Assembly: GCF_021026375.1 (NCBI RefSeq)
Contig: NZ_JAJNDB010000004.1
Location: 62,001-126,000 of the forward strand
Reading direction: 5' to 3'
DNA length: 64,000 nucleotides
Source of the DNA: Actinomycetospora endophytica
GTDB lineage: Bacteria; Actinomycetota; Actinomycetes; Mycobacteriales; Pseudonocardiaceae
How positions within the stretch are numbered: the first letter of the stretch is position 1; each line of letters opens with the position of its first letter. Under the pieces are notes generated by a model. It did not search any database, had not been told where the DNA came from, and was given only the letters and a program-made list of their open reading frames with translations. Shown piece after piece: positions 1-8,112 of this stretch. A program made the translations under genes and the position numbers.

Positions 1-549
1 GAGCGCGTCCGCGCCCACTCGTACTACACCGAGCGGACGCTGGCCCGGCTCCCCGGGCTGTCCCGGGCGGCCGAGATCGCGAGCCTCGCCCACGAGCGCC
101 TCGACGGCTCCGGGTACCACCGTGGCCTGACCGGGGCGGCGCTGCCGATGACGGGTCGCGTCCTGGCCGCCGCCGACGCCTTCCAGGCCATGATCGAGCC
201 CCGGGCACACCGGCCGGCGCTCTCGGTGAAGGAGGCGACGGCGGCGCTGCGTCGGGAGGTCGGTGCCGGGCGACTGGCGGCGGACGCGGTCGACGCGGTG
301 CTCAGCGCGACCGGTGTGGCGCCGCCCCGCCGGCGCAGCGGCCCGGCCGGGCTCACACCCCGCGAGGTCGAGGTGCTCGTCCTCATCGCCCGGGGTGCCC
401 TGACCAAGCAGGTGGCGCGGGAGCTCGGGATCACCCAGAAGACGGCGGGCACCCACATCGAGCGGATCTACGCGAAGACCGGCATCTCGACGCGGTCCGG
501 CGCGGCCCTGGTCGCGGTGCAGCACGGACTCATCGGTGCCTCGGGATAG
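1..549 (+). CDS. HD-GYP domain / LuxR-type regulator, C-terminal part
   Basis: The frame is open from the first base, so the N-terminus lies outside the window. The first residues hold the end of an HD-GYP hydrolase domain, with the HERLDGSGYHRG signature at about residues 31-42. The last 65 residues are a LuxR/GerE helix-turn-helix (LTPREVEVLVLIARG, then KQVARELGITQKTAGTHIERIY). In actinomycetes this pairing is usually a transcription factor whose HD-GYP part may sense or hydrolyse a nucleotide; whether it is a true cyclic-di-GMP phosphodiesterase cannot be judged without the missing part. An internal ATG at 148 lies after the HD-GYP motif and is not the true start. Confidence 0.85.
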   Translation, partial: ERVRAHSYYTERTLARLPGLSRAAEIASLAHERLDGSGYHRGLTGAALPMTGRVLAAADAFQAMIEPRAHRPALSVKEATAALRREVGAGRLAADAVDAVLSATGVAPPRRRSGPAGLTPREVEVLVLIARGALTKQVARELGITQKTAGTHIERIYAKTGISTRSGAALVAVQHGLIGASG

Positions 550-581
550 GAGCGCCCCCGGACGGCCCGGTTCGGTGCCGG

Positions 582-1000
582 TCATGGCCCGGCTCTGCTG
601 GTGTAGGCGTGGCCGGTCGGGGTGGTGGTCCGCACCGTGTGCGGCCGATCGCCGTAGCCGTCGTGGACGGTCTCGGTCTGCCAGCCGGGCAGCTCCTTGA
701 CGTAGTTCCCGCGGGCACAGACCCCACGCCCGTTCGCGAGGCTCGTGGGTCCGCCCGCGCGGCGGGGCCGGATGTGGTCCCGGTGCCGGATCGCGGCGTC
801 ACAGAACGGGTCGCGGCAGCGGCCGCCGTCCCGCAGATCGATCAGCCGGGCGATGACCCCCTCGAAACGCCGCGTGCTCTGATCGCACCCCATCAGACCG
901 CCGTGGCCAGGGTGGGCGAACAGCCGCCGCCACCACAGCCCGCCCTCGCTGCCGGCCTGCACATCACCCTCACGACGCAGCGCACCTACGGCCCTTCTGG
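582..1000 (-). pseudogene. Remnant of DUF222/HNH endonuclease (13E12-type)
   Basis: The minus strand encodes the C-terminal third of an HNH endonuclease: RRLFAHPGHGG, then IDLRDGGRCRDPFCDAAIRH, RDHIRPRRAGGPTSLANG and NYVKELPGW. Intact relatives carry about 300 residues of DUF222 upstream; here the VOC gene begins instead, so the N-terminal domain is gone. The usual second cysteine of the C-x-x-C-N motif is replaced (CARGN). These genes are numerous in high-GC actinobacteria, often repeated and decayed. The right edge is approximate. Confidence 0.75.
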
Positions 1001-1065
1001 TAGGCATTCCCCCGCATCTGCGGTCCCCTTCGGGATGGACCGCACCGCCGACCGAGGAGTGAGTC

Positions 1066-1488
1066 GTGGCTGCACCGTCGCTGACCAACATTCACCACTA
1101 CAGCCCGACCGTCTCGGACGTCGAGGCGAGCGCGGCCTGGTACGAGCGCATCCTCGGCCTGGCACGGGTCCCGGCCCCGTTCCCGCACTGGGGTGACGAG
1201 GAGGGCGGCCACGCTGTCGTCCTCGCGCACCCGGCCGGGTTCCTCGTCGGACTCCACCACCACGAGGCCCACATCGACGGGAGCTTCGACGAGCGGAAGA
1301 CGGGCCTGGACCACATCGCGTTCGGCGTCGCCTCCCGGGCCGACCTCGACGCCTGGACCGCCTGGCTGGACGAGTCCGGGGTGCCCCACAGCGGGGTGCA
1401 GGACCTGAATGAGCCGATGCCGCTCTCGACGGTGGTGTTCCGCGACCCGGACAACATCCAGCTCGAACTCTTCTACGCCGACCTCTGA
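1066..1488 (+). CDS. VOC-superfamily (glyoxalase/bleomycin-resistance fold) protein
   Basis: A 140-residue protein with two betaalphabetabetabeta halves typical of vicinal-oxygen-chelate proteins: IHHYSPTVSDVEASAAWYERILGL at the start, LDHIAFGV at mid-length and VVFRDPDNIQLELFY at the end. The candidate metal ligands (His near residue 8, His in LDHIAF, Glu in QLELF) are present, which suits a divalent-metal enzyme. The substrate cannot be told; the family includes dioxygenases, glyoxalases and resistance proteins. The GTG start is preceded by GAGGAG. Its last 16 bases overlap the convergent NmrA-family gene. Confidence 0.85.
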   Translation: MAAPSLTNIHHYSPTVSDVEASAAWYERILGLARVPAPFPHWGDEEGGHAVVLAHPAGFLVGLHHHEAHIDGSFDERKTGLDHIAFGVASRADLDAWTAWLDESGVPHSGVQDLNEPMPLSTVVFRDPDNIQLELFYADL

Positions 1489-2354
1489 CCCGCGGGTCCC
1501 GCCAGCTCGGCGATGTAGGCGTCCAGAGCCCGCGGCTCCCGGCCCAGGGCCGCTCGGAGCACGAGCGCGTTGCCGCCGGGGAAGCCGTGCCGGTCGTACT
1601 CCTCGAACATGCGCCGCATCCCGTCGCGCTCCGGCCCCGCCACCAGACCCACCGCATCGGCCCACGACCCGAACTCCGGCGCCTCGGCGGTCACCTCCCG
1701 CCCGAGGACCGCGGCCATCAGGCCGGCGATCTCGACCCGGGTGCGGGTGCCGGGCGCGGCGAGCTCGAACGTGCCGTCGGCGAAGGTGTCCTCGACGAAC
1801 GCCCGCGCCGCGACCTCGGCGACGTCGCGGTAGTCGACGAAGGCCTGCCGCGCCGTCGTCAAGAAGGGCAGGCCGATCCGGCCGTGGTCGCGGGCCGACG
1901 CCCAGAGACCGTCCAGCGTCTGGAAGAAGATTGCGGGCTGCAGGACCGTGAACCGCAGGCCGGAGGCGAAGAGCGCCTCCTCGACGGGGCGCTTGCCCGC
2001 GTGGTTCGTCAGCGACATCGACGGGTGGTAGACGCTCGAGAACACGAAGGTCGTGGCCCCGGCGTCCCGCGCGGCCTCGACCACGCGGACGCCCATGGCC
2101 GCCTCGTCGGGGACGAAGACGGGGTTGAGGTGGAACACCCCGTCGGCGCCGTAGACGGCGGCGCGCAGGCTCGCCGCGTCGGTGAGGTCGCCGATCGCGA
2201 CCTCGTCGGCGCCGGCCCGGCGGGCCACCTCGGCGCGGTCCTGACTCCGGGCCAGGGCCCGGACGGTGACGCCGCGGCGGTGCAGTTCGGGGACGACGTG
2301 GGTGCCGAAGGTGCCGGTGGCCCCGACGACGAGCACGGTTCTATCGCTGGTCAT
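1473..2354 (-). CDS. NmrA/SDR-type NAD(P)-binding protein
   Basis: A 293-residue atypical short-chain dehydrogenase. The N-terminal Rossmann motif is VVGATGTFGTHVVPEL, followed by a strand-end arginine (ALARSQDR) that favours NADP(H). FVFSSVYHP and the following region resemble the active-site part of NmrA/SDRa5 proteins, which are often redox sensors or quinone/NADPH-binding proteins rather than classical dehydrogenases. The ATG at 2354 is chosen because the Rossmann motif begins at once; upstream in-frame sequence belongs to the opposite-strand LysR gene. It is divergent from that LysR gene, its likely regulator. Confidence 0.85.
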   Translation of the reverse strand: MTSDRTVLVVGATGTFGTHVVPELHRRGVTVRALARSQDRAEVARRAGADEVAIGDLTDAASLRAAVYGADGVFHLNPVFVPDEAAMGVRVVEAARDAGATTFVFSSVYHPSMSLTNHAGKRPVEEALFASGLRFTVLQPAIFFQTLDGLWASARDHGRIGLPFLTTARQAFVDYRDVAEVAARAFVEDTFADGTFELAAPGTRTRVEIAGLMAAVLGREVTAEAPEFGSWADAVGLVAGPERDGMRRMFEEYDRHGFPGGNALVLRAALGREPRALDAYIAELAGPAGQRSA

Positions 2355-2453
2355 GTGCTTCCTCCCTCGACTCATTGCCCGCCCTGCGGCGAGCGACCTC
2401 CTCCACCGTCGAGCAGACCAGGGATCGCGTCCAACGATGATCGTCGATGCCGG

Positions 2454-2470
2454 TATCGCGATCGGCGATA
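2454..2470. promoter_or_regulatory. Inverted repeat in NmrA/LysR divergent promoter
   Basis: TATCGC-GATCG-GCGATA is a perfect 6-5-6 inverted repeat in the 126-bp gap between the divergent genes, 10 bases before the LysR GTG. LysR proteins bind T-N11-A dyads between themselves and a divergent target, so this is the natural operator candidate. Confidence 0.5.
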
Positions 2471-2480
2471 GCATCGCGCG

Positions 2481-3377
2481 GTGGAGCTCCACCAGCTCGA
2501 GTACTTCGTCGCGGTCGCCGAGGAGGGCGGGTTCACGGCGGGCGCCCGTCGCGCGGGGGTCGTGCAGTCGGCGGCGTCCGCGGCGGTCGGTCGTCTCGAG
2601 GACGAGTTCGGGCTGGACCTGTTCACCCGCGCGGGACGGCGGGTGACCCTGACCGACCCGGGCCGGGTGCTGCTCGAGAACGCCCGTGAGGTCCTCGCCG
2701 CCGCCCGGGTCGCCCGGGAGGAACTGGAAGGGCGACGCCGCGGGCTGTCGGGCACCGTCGTCGTCGGGACCCTGCTCTCCACCGGCAGCCTCGACCTGGC
2801 GGCGGCGCTGCGGATCTTCCACGAGCGCCATCCCGGCGTCTTCGTGCGGCTGCGCCACAGCCCGGGGCACTCCGAGGAGCACCTCGCCGCGGTGCGCGAG
2901 GGGGTCGCCGACCTCGCCGTCGTCCTGGTCCCGGACCGCGTGCCCGACGGCGTCCGCGTCGACCCGGTGGCGTCCATCCAGCAGGCGCTCGTCGCCCCGC
3001 CCGGGCACCCGCTGGCCGGACGGACCGGGGTCACCCTGGCTGAGCTCGCCCCGGAGACCTTTGTCGACTTCCCCGTCGGCTGGGGCAACCGCGAGAACGT
3101 CGATGCGACCTTCCGCGCCGCCGGGGTCACGCGCACCGTCGCGATCGAGGCGACCGACGTGGTCTCGATGCTCGAGCTGGTCGCCGGCGGGCTCGGGCTC
3201 GCGTTCGTGCCCGCCCGCGAGATCGCCCGGGTCCGCGACGACGTCGCCGTCGTCGGGCTCGCGGACGCGTTGCCGCCGGCGCCACTGGGGATCGCCAGCA
3301 CCGCCCGGCACCGGCTCTCGCCGGCGACGGAGGCCCTGCGTCAGGCCCTGCTCGGTCGGTGGCCTCCGGCCTTGTGA
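2481..3377 (+). CDS. LysR-family transcriptional regulator
   Basis: A 298-residue LysR regulator. The N-terminal winged helix is clear (LEYFVAVAEEGGFTAGARRAGVVQSAASAAVGRLEDEFG, given here as its two ends: LEYFVAVAEEGGFTAG and VQSAASAAVGRLEDEFG), followed by the two-lobe periplasmic-binding-like effector domain (GTVVVGTLLS onward). It starts at GTG, 126 bases from the divergent NmrA-family gene, the usual arrangement for a LysR regulator and its target. Its stop codon falls inside the left arm of the hairpin at 3374-3413, so the last residues are encoded by the repeat flank (see findings). Confidence 0.92.
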   Translation: MELHQLEYFVAVAEEGGFTAGARRAGVVQSAASAAVGRLEDEFGLDLFTRAGRRVTLTDPGRVLLENAREVLAAARVAREELEGRRRGLSGTVVVGTLLSTGSLDLAAALRIFHERHPGVFVRLRHSPGHSEEHLAAVREGVADLAVVLVPDRVPDGVRVDPVASIQQALVAPPGHPLAGRTGVTLAELAPETFVDFPVGWGNRENVDATFRAAGVTRTVAIEATDVVSMLELVAGGLGLAFVPAREIARVRDDVAVVGLADALPPAPLGIASTARHRLSPATEALRQALLGRWPPAL

Positions 3378-3432
3378 GCAGTAATTGACGCCAGAGCGTC
3401 AATTACTGCTCACGGGCGCGAAGCGCACCTAC
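3361..3432. repeat. Dispersed hairpin element, copy 1 (18-bp stem, CAGA loop)
   Basis: A perfect 18-bp stem (3374-3391 with 3396-3413) closes a CAGA loop at 3392-3395. The left flank GGCCTCCGGCCTT (3361-3373) and right flank at 3414-3432 both recur, reversed, at the element near 56.9 kb. It lies between the convergent LysR and SNF2 genes, whose stop codons (3375-3377 and 3429-3431) are inside it, so it can act as a bidirectional terminator. There is no U-run on either side. Confidence 0.85.
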
Positions 3433-5567
3433 CCGGCCGCCTCGAGCGCCTCGGTCAGCAGTGCGACCAGCGCCCCGTGCTGCGCGTCGGACGACGACCC
3501 GATCTCCTCGTCGGACCCGTCGAGGGCCACGGCGGCGAGGCCGGCCTTGTCGTCGATCAGGGTGGCGATCCGGGCGTCGATCGTCTGTGCGGCGAGGATG
3601 CGCCACGCGGTGACCGGTTCCGACTGCCCGATGCGGTGGCTGCGGTCGATCGCCTGCGTCTGCTCCGCCGCGGTCCACGGCAGCTCCGCGAGCACGATGT
3701 TGGAGGCCACCTGGAGGTTGATGCCGACCCCCGCCGCGGTCAGCGAGCACACCGCGATGGCCACCTCGGGGTCCTCGACGAACGCGTCGATGTTCCGCTG
3801 CCGCACCGCGGGGGTCTGGTCCCCGCGGATCGACGAGTACCGGACGCCCTGCTTCGCGAAGGTCTCCTCGGCGGCGTCCATGACGTCGATGTGCTTGGCG
3901 AAGAAGACCACCTTGCCCGCGCTGCGGGCCAGCTGGGCGGCGTAGTCGGCGGCGAGGGTCGCCTTCGCCTCGCCGATGCGCCGCATCATGGTGAAGACGT
4001 TGTCGCCGCTCTTCGCGCCGGCCGCGTCCTTCTGCTCCCAGGTGGCCACCCGACGCACCAGGTCGTGGTCGATGCCCTCGACGGGGCCGGAGCCGCGGGC
4101 CGCGACGGCGTCGTTGTAGCGCACCACCATCCGCTGGGCGAGGTCGCGCTCGGCTGCCCGGATCGAGCGGCCGGTGGGCCCGTCGAGCTCCACGGGGAGG
4201 TCGGCGACGCGGCGCTCGGGGATGTCGGCGGCGACGTCCACCTTGCGACGGCGGACGATGCCCCGGTCCACGACGCACTGGCGGGCGGCGGCCGAGAAGC
4301 CCGGGTCGGCGGGGGTCAGGCGGGTCTCGGACAGAGCGTCCATGAGCTCGGCGAGCGGCTTCTTCTCGTCGATCCAGCCGAGGAACTCCCAGATGGCGAG
4401 GAAGTCCTCGATGTCGTTGATCAGCGGCGTGCCGGTCAGCGCCATGAGCAGCGGGCGCGCGGTGAAGGACCGGATGCGCTCCGAGAGCGAGAGCACGTGC
4501 TGGGAGCGCTGCGAGCCCTTGTTCTTGATGAAGTGCGCCTCGTCGACGACCATGCCGCGGAAGCCGAACTCGCCCAGCCAGCCGACGTGCCGGTCGAGCA
4601 CCTCGTAGTTCACCACGACGATGTCGGCGAACCCGTCGACGGAGTCACCGTTGCCCTGGATCGCGGTGGCCTTGCGGCGGGGTGACCACAGGCCGGCCTC
4701 GCGCACCCAGTTGGTCTTGACGACGTTCGGCACGACGACGAGCAGCGGATAGGCCTTCGCGGTCTCGGCGGCGAGCAGCGCCTGGGCCGTCTTGCCGAGT
4801 CCGGGCTCGTCGGCGAGGAGGAAGGTGCGGTGACCGTCGGCGGCCGCGGCGACCATCCGGGCCTGGTGCGGCATCAGCTCGCCGCCACCGGGCACCTTCC
4901 GGGAGCCGGGCTCGGGCAGGTCCATGCACGCCGAGGCCCCGTCGCCGGCCCGCTCGAACGACCGGAGCAGGGGGCCGAGGAGCTCCCAGCCGTTCAGCGA
5001 CGTCGGGCGAGCGGCGCTGGGCCGGGCGGCCGAGAAGTCGGGCGCGAGGAACGGGTTGGCCATCTGTCGGGAGACCACCGACTGCGGCACCACCCCCGGC
5101 TTGACGGGTGCGGCGGGCTGCGGCTCGTCGACCGGCGCGGCCTCCTCGGGGGCGGCCTCGACGCCGGCCCGGCGCAGCATCTCGCGCTCGAGCGACCGGG
5201 CCTCGTCGGTGACGACGGCGTCCTCGCCGAGCAGCGCCAGGAGGCCGGCGTCGCGGACGGCGTTCTTCGCCAGCGACGTCGCGAGGTCGTCGAGCCGCTT
5301 GAGCCGGTCGGCCCGGCGGGACTCGCTGATGTCGGCCGCGCGGACGCGGGCGCGCTCGTCGCGCAGCAGCAGGGCGGTGGCCTGGAACTTCGTGCGCGTC
5401 CCCGGCGTCACCCGCCCCCGCCCGAGGGCGTTCTGCACCTCGCGCACGGCGTCCGCGAGCACGGACATCACGTCCTGGCGCTGACGGCTGCGGCGCCGGT
5501 CCCCGGACGCGCCACCACCGCCGCCACCACGACGGCCTCTGTTCTGGGGCTGGCCTCGACGAGCCAC
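3429..5567 (-). CDS. SNF2/RapA-type DEAH helicase
   Basis: A 712-residue superfamily 2 ATPase. Residues 1-230 are a basic, glycine-rich and then helical extension. The helicase core follows: ADEPGLGKTAQ (Walker A, about 252-262), VVDEAHFIKN (motif II, about 341-350), ALTGTPLINDIEDF (motif III), and a C-terminal lobe ending in the SHRIGQ motif VI of SNF2 enzymes. Bacterial SNF2 proteins translocate on duplex DNA and remodel protein-DNA complexes; the target is unknown. No HepA/SWIM zinc motif is seen. It starts at GTG with GGAGGAGG seven nucleotides or so upstream; the leader folds into several hairpins. Confidence 0.92.
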   Translation of the reverse strand: MARRGQPQNRGRRGGGGGGASGDRRRSRQRQDVMSVLADAVREVQNALGRGRVTPGTRTKFQATALLLRDERARVRAADISESRRADRLKRLDDLATSLAKNAVRDAGLLALLGEDAVVTDEARSLEREMLRRAGVEAAPEEAAPVDEPQPAAPVKPGVVPQSVVSRQMANPFLAPDFSAARPSAARPTSLNGWELLGPLLRSFERAGDGASACMDLPEPGSRKVPGGGELMPHQARMVAAAADGHRTFLLADEPGLGKTAQALLAAETAKAYPLLVVVPNVVKTNWVREAGLWSPRRKATAIQGNGDSVDGFADIVVVNYEVLDRHVGWLGEFGFRGMVVDEAHFIKNKGSQRSQHVLSLSERIRSFTARPLLMALTGTPLINDIEDFLAIWEFLGWIDEKKPLAELMDALSETRLTPADPGFSAAARQCVVDRGIVRRRKVDVAADIPERRVADLPVELDGPTGRSIRAAERDLAQRMVVRYNDAVAARGSGPVEGIDHDLVRRVATWEQKDAAGAKSGDNVFTMMRRIGEAKATLAADYAAQLARSAGKVVFFAKHIDVMDAAEETFAKQGVRYSSIRGDQTPAVRQRNIDAFVEDPEVAIAVCSLTAAGVGINLQVASNIVLAELPWTAAEQTQAIDRSHRIGQSEPVTAWRILAAQTIDARIATLIDDKAGLAAVALDGSDEEIGSSSDAQHGALVALLTEALEAAG

Positions 5568-5583
5568 GGACCTCCTCCGTCAC

Positions 5584-5604
5584 GCCCGGCAGCGGCTGCC
5601 GGGC
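5584..5604 (-). other. Hairpin in SNF2 mRNA leader
   Basis: GCCCGGCAG and CTGCCGGGC pair perfectly (9 bp) around a 3-base loop, 16 bases upstream of the GTG start. A stable stem this close to the ribosome site may affect translation; no T-run follows, so it is not an obvious terminator. Confidence 0.55.
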
Positions 5605-5630
5605 AACGTCGCACGGGTGAGGGGCCGTCA

Positions 5631-5652
5631 GGAGGAGCGACGTAGCTCCTCC
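5631..5652 (-). other. Anti-Shine-Dalgarno hairpin in SNF2 leader
   Basis: GGAGGAGC (5631-5638) and GCTCCTCC (5645-5652) pair over 8 bp around GACGTA. In the SNF2 transcript the 3' arm (GCTCCTCC) is also complementary to the gene's own Shine-Dalgarno sequence GGAGGAGG (complement of 5571-5578), giving two mutually exclusive pairings. Confidence 0.45.
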
Positions 5653-5984
5653 GCGAGACGACCTGACCCGCGGAACCGGCGGGGGATCGCCGCCGCGGGA
5701 CCGACCGGCCCACGGGCGGGCAGCGCCACCGTTCGAAGGTGACGACATCCACCGCCCACGCCGACCGTGCCGCGAACGCCGCACGGCGGGCTGGATTCGC
5801 CTTCCAGCATACCGCCTTCCGGTCGACGGCGTCCGACGTCCCGCCCGACGGTGTGTCGGGCACTCCGCCGGGCGATTCGGTGGACGCCGGGTGTCGCCCG
5901 GGACCTCGCGGCCGGGCAAGATAGGTTGGACACGACCGGATCCCCGTCGGCTCCTCGCGCGACGGTGGTCCAGCACCGGACGAT

Positions 5985-7475
5985 GTGAGAGACGTCGGGG
6001 AGCCTCGGATGGGACGGGCGGCAGCGCTGGACGGACGCACTGAGCCCGAGTCCCGCGCCCGCTTGTTCGAGGGGGAGGCCGACGACGCGTTCGAGCGGCT
6101 GGCCCGGCTGGCGACGTCCCTCACCGACACGCCGGTCGGGGTCGTGTGGCTGCTCCGGGACGACCACCTCGTCCTGCGTAGCAAGGTCGACCCGCAGGGC
6201 TCGGTCTCCCGGGGGACCGGGCGACCCGACGCCGCGGTCCACGACTCCTGGGCCGCGGCGGTCCGGGTCGCCGATCGCCCGGTGTGGGTCGACGACGTGC
6301 TGGCCGACCCGACCGACGGGCCGGCCACGACCACCCGGGCCTGGGCGGGCGCCCCGGTCCACGACCGCGCGGGCGCTGTGGTCGGGGTGCTCGGGGTGAT
6401 CGACGTGCGGCCGCGGGCCTGGTCGGCCCATCACCGCGACGTCCTGATCACCCTCGCCCAGGCCGCGACCGGCGAGGTCGTGCTGCGGTCGGCGTTGGCG
6501 GAGTCCCGGGCGGACTCCTCGGAGGCCGTGCGGCAGGCGGCGGCCTCGGACCGGGAGGCCCAGGAGGCCGGCCGGCAGGCCCGGGAAGCCGGGGTGGCTG
6601 CGCAGGAGGCGGGCGCCGCGGCCCGGTACTACCGCGACCGGGCGCGCTCGGCGGACGCGCAGGCCGCGTCGTCCGACCAGGTCGCGGGTGAGGCGCAGCG
6701 CCTGGCGAGGCTGGCCGAGCGGCACGCGGCCGAGGCCGAGGAGCTGGCCGCGACGCTGCGGGAGAGCCTGCTGCCCGCCCGGTTGCCCGAGTTCCCGCGG
6801 CTGGAGGTCGCGGCCCGCCACCGCCCCGGGACCGGCGCGTCCGTCCTGGGGGACTTCTACGACCTGTTCCCGACCCCGGGCGGCTGGGGCGCGGTCATCG
6901 GCGACGTCTGCGGCAAGGGGCCGCAGGCCGCCCGCACCACGGCCCTGGCCCGGTCGACCGTCCGCGCGCTGGGCCACACCGACGACGATCCGGAGGCCGT
7001 GCTCGCCGCGCTGAACGGTGTGCTGCACGTGTGGTTCGACAAGCGGGCCAGCTTCGTCACCACCGTGTATCTGGGCATCACGCCGCGTCCCGACGACGGC
7101 CTGGAGGTCCGGGTCGCGAGTGCGGGACATCCGCCGGCGGTCGTCCAACGTCGCGACGGATCCATCGAGACGATGCCGGCCGGTGGCCGGGCCCTCGGGG
7201 TCCGCGCCGAGGCACGGGTGGCGGTGGAGCCGCTGACCCTCGACGTGGGTGACCGGGTGCTGGTCTTCACCGACGGCGTCACCGAGGCCCGGCCCGTCGG
7301 TGGCCGCGAGTTCGAGATGGAGGGCCTGCTGGCGCTCCTCGGCGAGGTCGACCCGGCGGCCGACGCGCACACGACCGCCGACGCTGTCCTCACGGCAGTC
7401 GACGAGCACGCCGCCGGTGCGGCCCTCGACGACACCGCATTGCTCGTGATCCGCGCGGTGTCCCGGGAGGGGTGA
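5985..7475 (+). CDS. GAF-domain SpoIIE/PP2C serine phosphatase
   Basis: A 496-residue protein with a GAF domain (about residues 30-165, one sensor), a coiled coil rich in Ala, Glu and Arg (about 165-255), and a PP2C-SpoIIE phosphatase domain (about 260-490). Metal-binding motifs are DFYDLF, GDVCGKG, SAGHPP and FTDGVTEAR. The usual VGGDFYD reads VLGDFYD. Such enzymes dephosphorylate anti-sigma-factor antagonists in stress or sporulation signalling. GTG at 5985 and ATG at 6009 are both possible; the GTG has weak ribosome-site support. The next gene encodes an RsbW-like kinase, the usual opposing activity. Confidence 0.9.
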   Translation: MRDVGEPRMGRAAALDGRTEPESRARLFEGEADDAFERLARLATSLTDTPVGVVWLLRDDHLVLRSKVDPQGSVSRGTGRPDAAVHDSWAAAVRVADRPVWVDDVLADPTDGPATTTRAWAGAPVHDRAGAVVGVLGVIDVRPRAWSAHHRDVLITLAQAATGEVVLRSALAESRADSSEAVRQAAASDREAQEAGRQAREAGVAAQEAGAAARYYRDRARSADAQAASSDQVAGEAQRLARLAERHAAEAEELAATLRESLLPARLPEFPRLEVAARHRPGTGASVLGDFYDLFPTPGGWGAVIGDVCGKGPQAARTTALARSTVRALGHTDDDPEAVLAALNGVLHVWFDKRASFVTTVYLGITPRPDDGLEVRVASAGHPPAVVQRRDGSIETMPAGGRALGVRAEARVAVEPLTLDVGDRVLVFTDGVTEARPVGGREFEMEGLLALLGEVDPAADAHTTADAVLTAVDEHAAGAALDDTALLVIRAVSREG

Positions 7476-7536
7476 CGACGGGCCGGAGGAGTTCCCGCTC
7501 ACCCGGGGGTGTGGGGTCCGGCGGGCCGGGCACCCG

Positions 7537-7998
7537 GTGGGGCAGATGCCGAACTCCGACACGCCCGACGTCGACGTCGCGCCCTGGCCCGCGCCCCTGA
7601 GGCTGCGGACCCCGGCGCTGAGCAGTCACGTCCGCGGGCTCCGGCGACGCCTCTCCCGGTGGCTCCCCGTGGATCACTTCGACGTCGGTGTGGTCGAGGA
7701 CCTGGTCGCGGCCGTCTCCGAGGCGCTCGAGAACTGCTGTGACCACGCCTTCGCCGATGCCGCCGCGAGCGGGACGATGACACTCTCCGCCCGCACGCTC
7801 GACGAGTGCCTGCGCGTGAGCGTGGTCGACGACGGCGTCTGGCAGATCCCGGACACCGGGCCGACCACCCGGGGGCGGGGAATCGCGATGATCCGGGCCC
7901 TCATCGACGACGTCGTGATCTCCTCCGGCCTGGAGGGCACGCAGGTCGACCTCACCCACCACGTCCCCGGGTGCGGCAGTCACGCCCTCGCCCAGTGA
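7537..7998 (+). CDS. RsbW-like anti-sigma-factor ATPase/kinase
   Basis: A 153-residue GHKL-fold protein. The N box is EALENCCDHAF, G1 is VVDDGVW, G2 is GRGIAMIRAL and the last strand motif is GTQVDL, all in the order of RsbW/SpoIIAB proteins. These phosphorylate an anti-sigma antagonist and hold a sigma factor. It lies 61 bases after the SpoIIE phosphatase gene, with which it probably forms a phosphatase/kinase pair; no STAS-domain antagonist or sigma factor is encoded nearby. GTG 7537 and ATG 7546 are equally possible starts. Confidence 0.88.
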   Translation: MGQMPNSDTPDVDVAPWPAPLRLRTPALSSHVRGLRRRLSRWLPVDHFDVGVVEDLVAAVSEALENCCDHAFADAAASGTMTLSARTLDECLRVSVVDDGVWQIPDTGPTTRGRGIAMIRALIDDVVISSGLEGTQVDLTHHVPGCGSHALAQ

Positions 7999-8112
7999 CG
8001 CGTCCGGCCGGCCGGTGCCCGTCCGGCGGCGGCCGCGTACTGAGGGGGGTCAGGCCGGGGCCTCGGTCGTCGGCTGCTCGTCGGCGTGGGTCCCGATCGT
8101 CTCACCCTGGAG

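Larger units (their letters stand above)
5568..5984. other. 417-bp intergenic region between SNF2 and SpoIIE genes
   Basis: No credible gene. The left third is the SNF2 leader, with hairpins at 5584-5604 and 5631-5652. The rest should carry divergent promoters for both genes; CAAGATAGGTT near 5919 is the only -10-like string noticed, and no clear operator was found. Confidence 0.6.

Noticed and set aside
1473..3311. Long upstream extension of the NmrA-family frame to 612 codons
   Set aside because: The first 319 codons are antisense to the LysR gene and carry no motif; the Rossmann motif starts at ATG 2354.
3374..3413. Ordinary rho-independent terminator only
   Set aside because: The same structure with conserved flanks occurs inside the PDH operon, where termination would cut off lpd, and there is no U-run; repeat-family membership explains it better.
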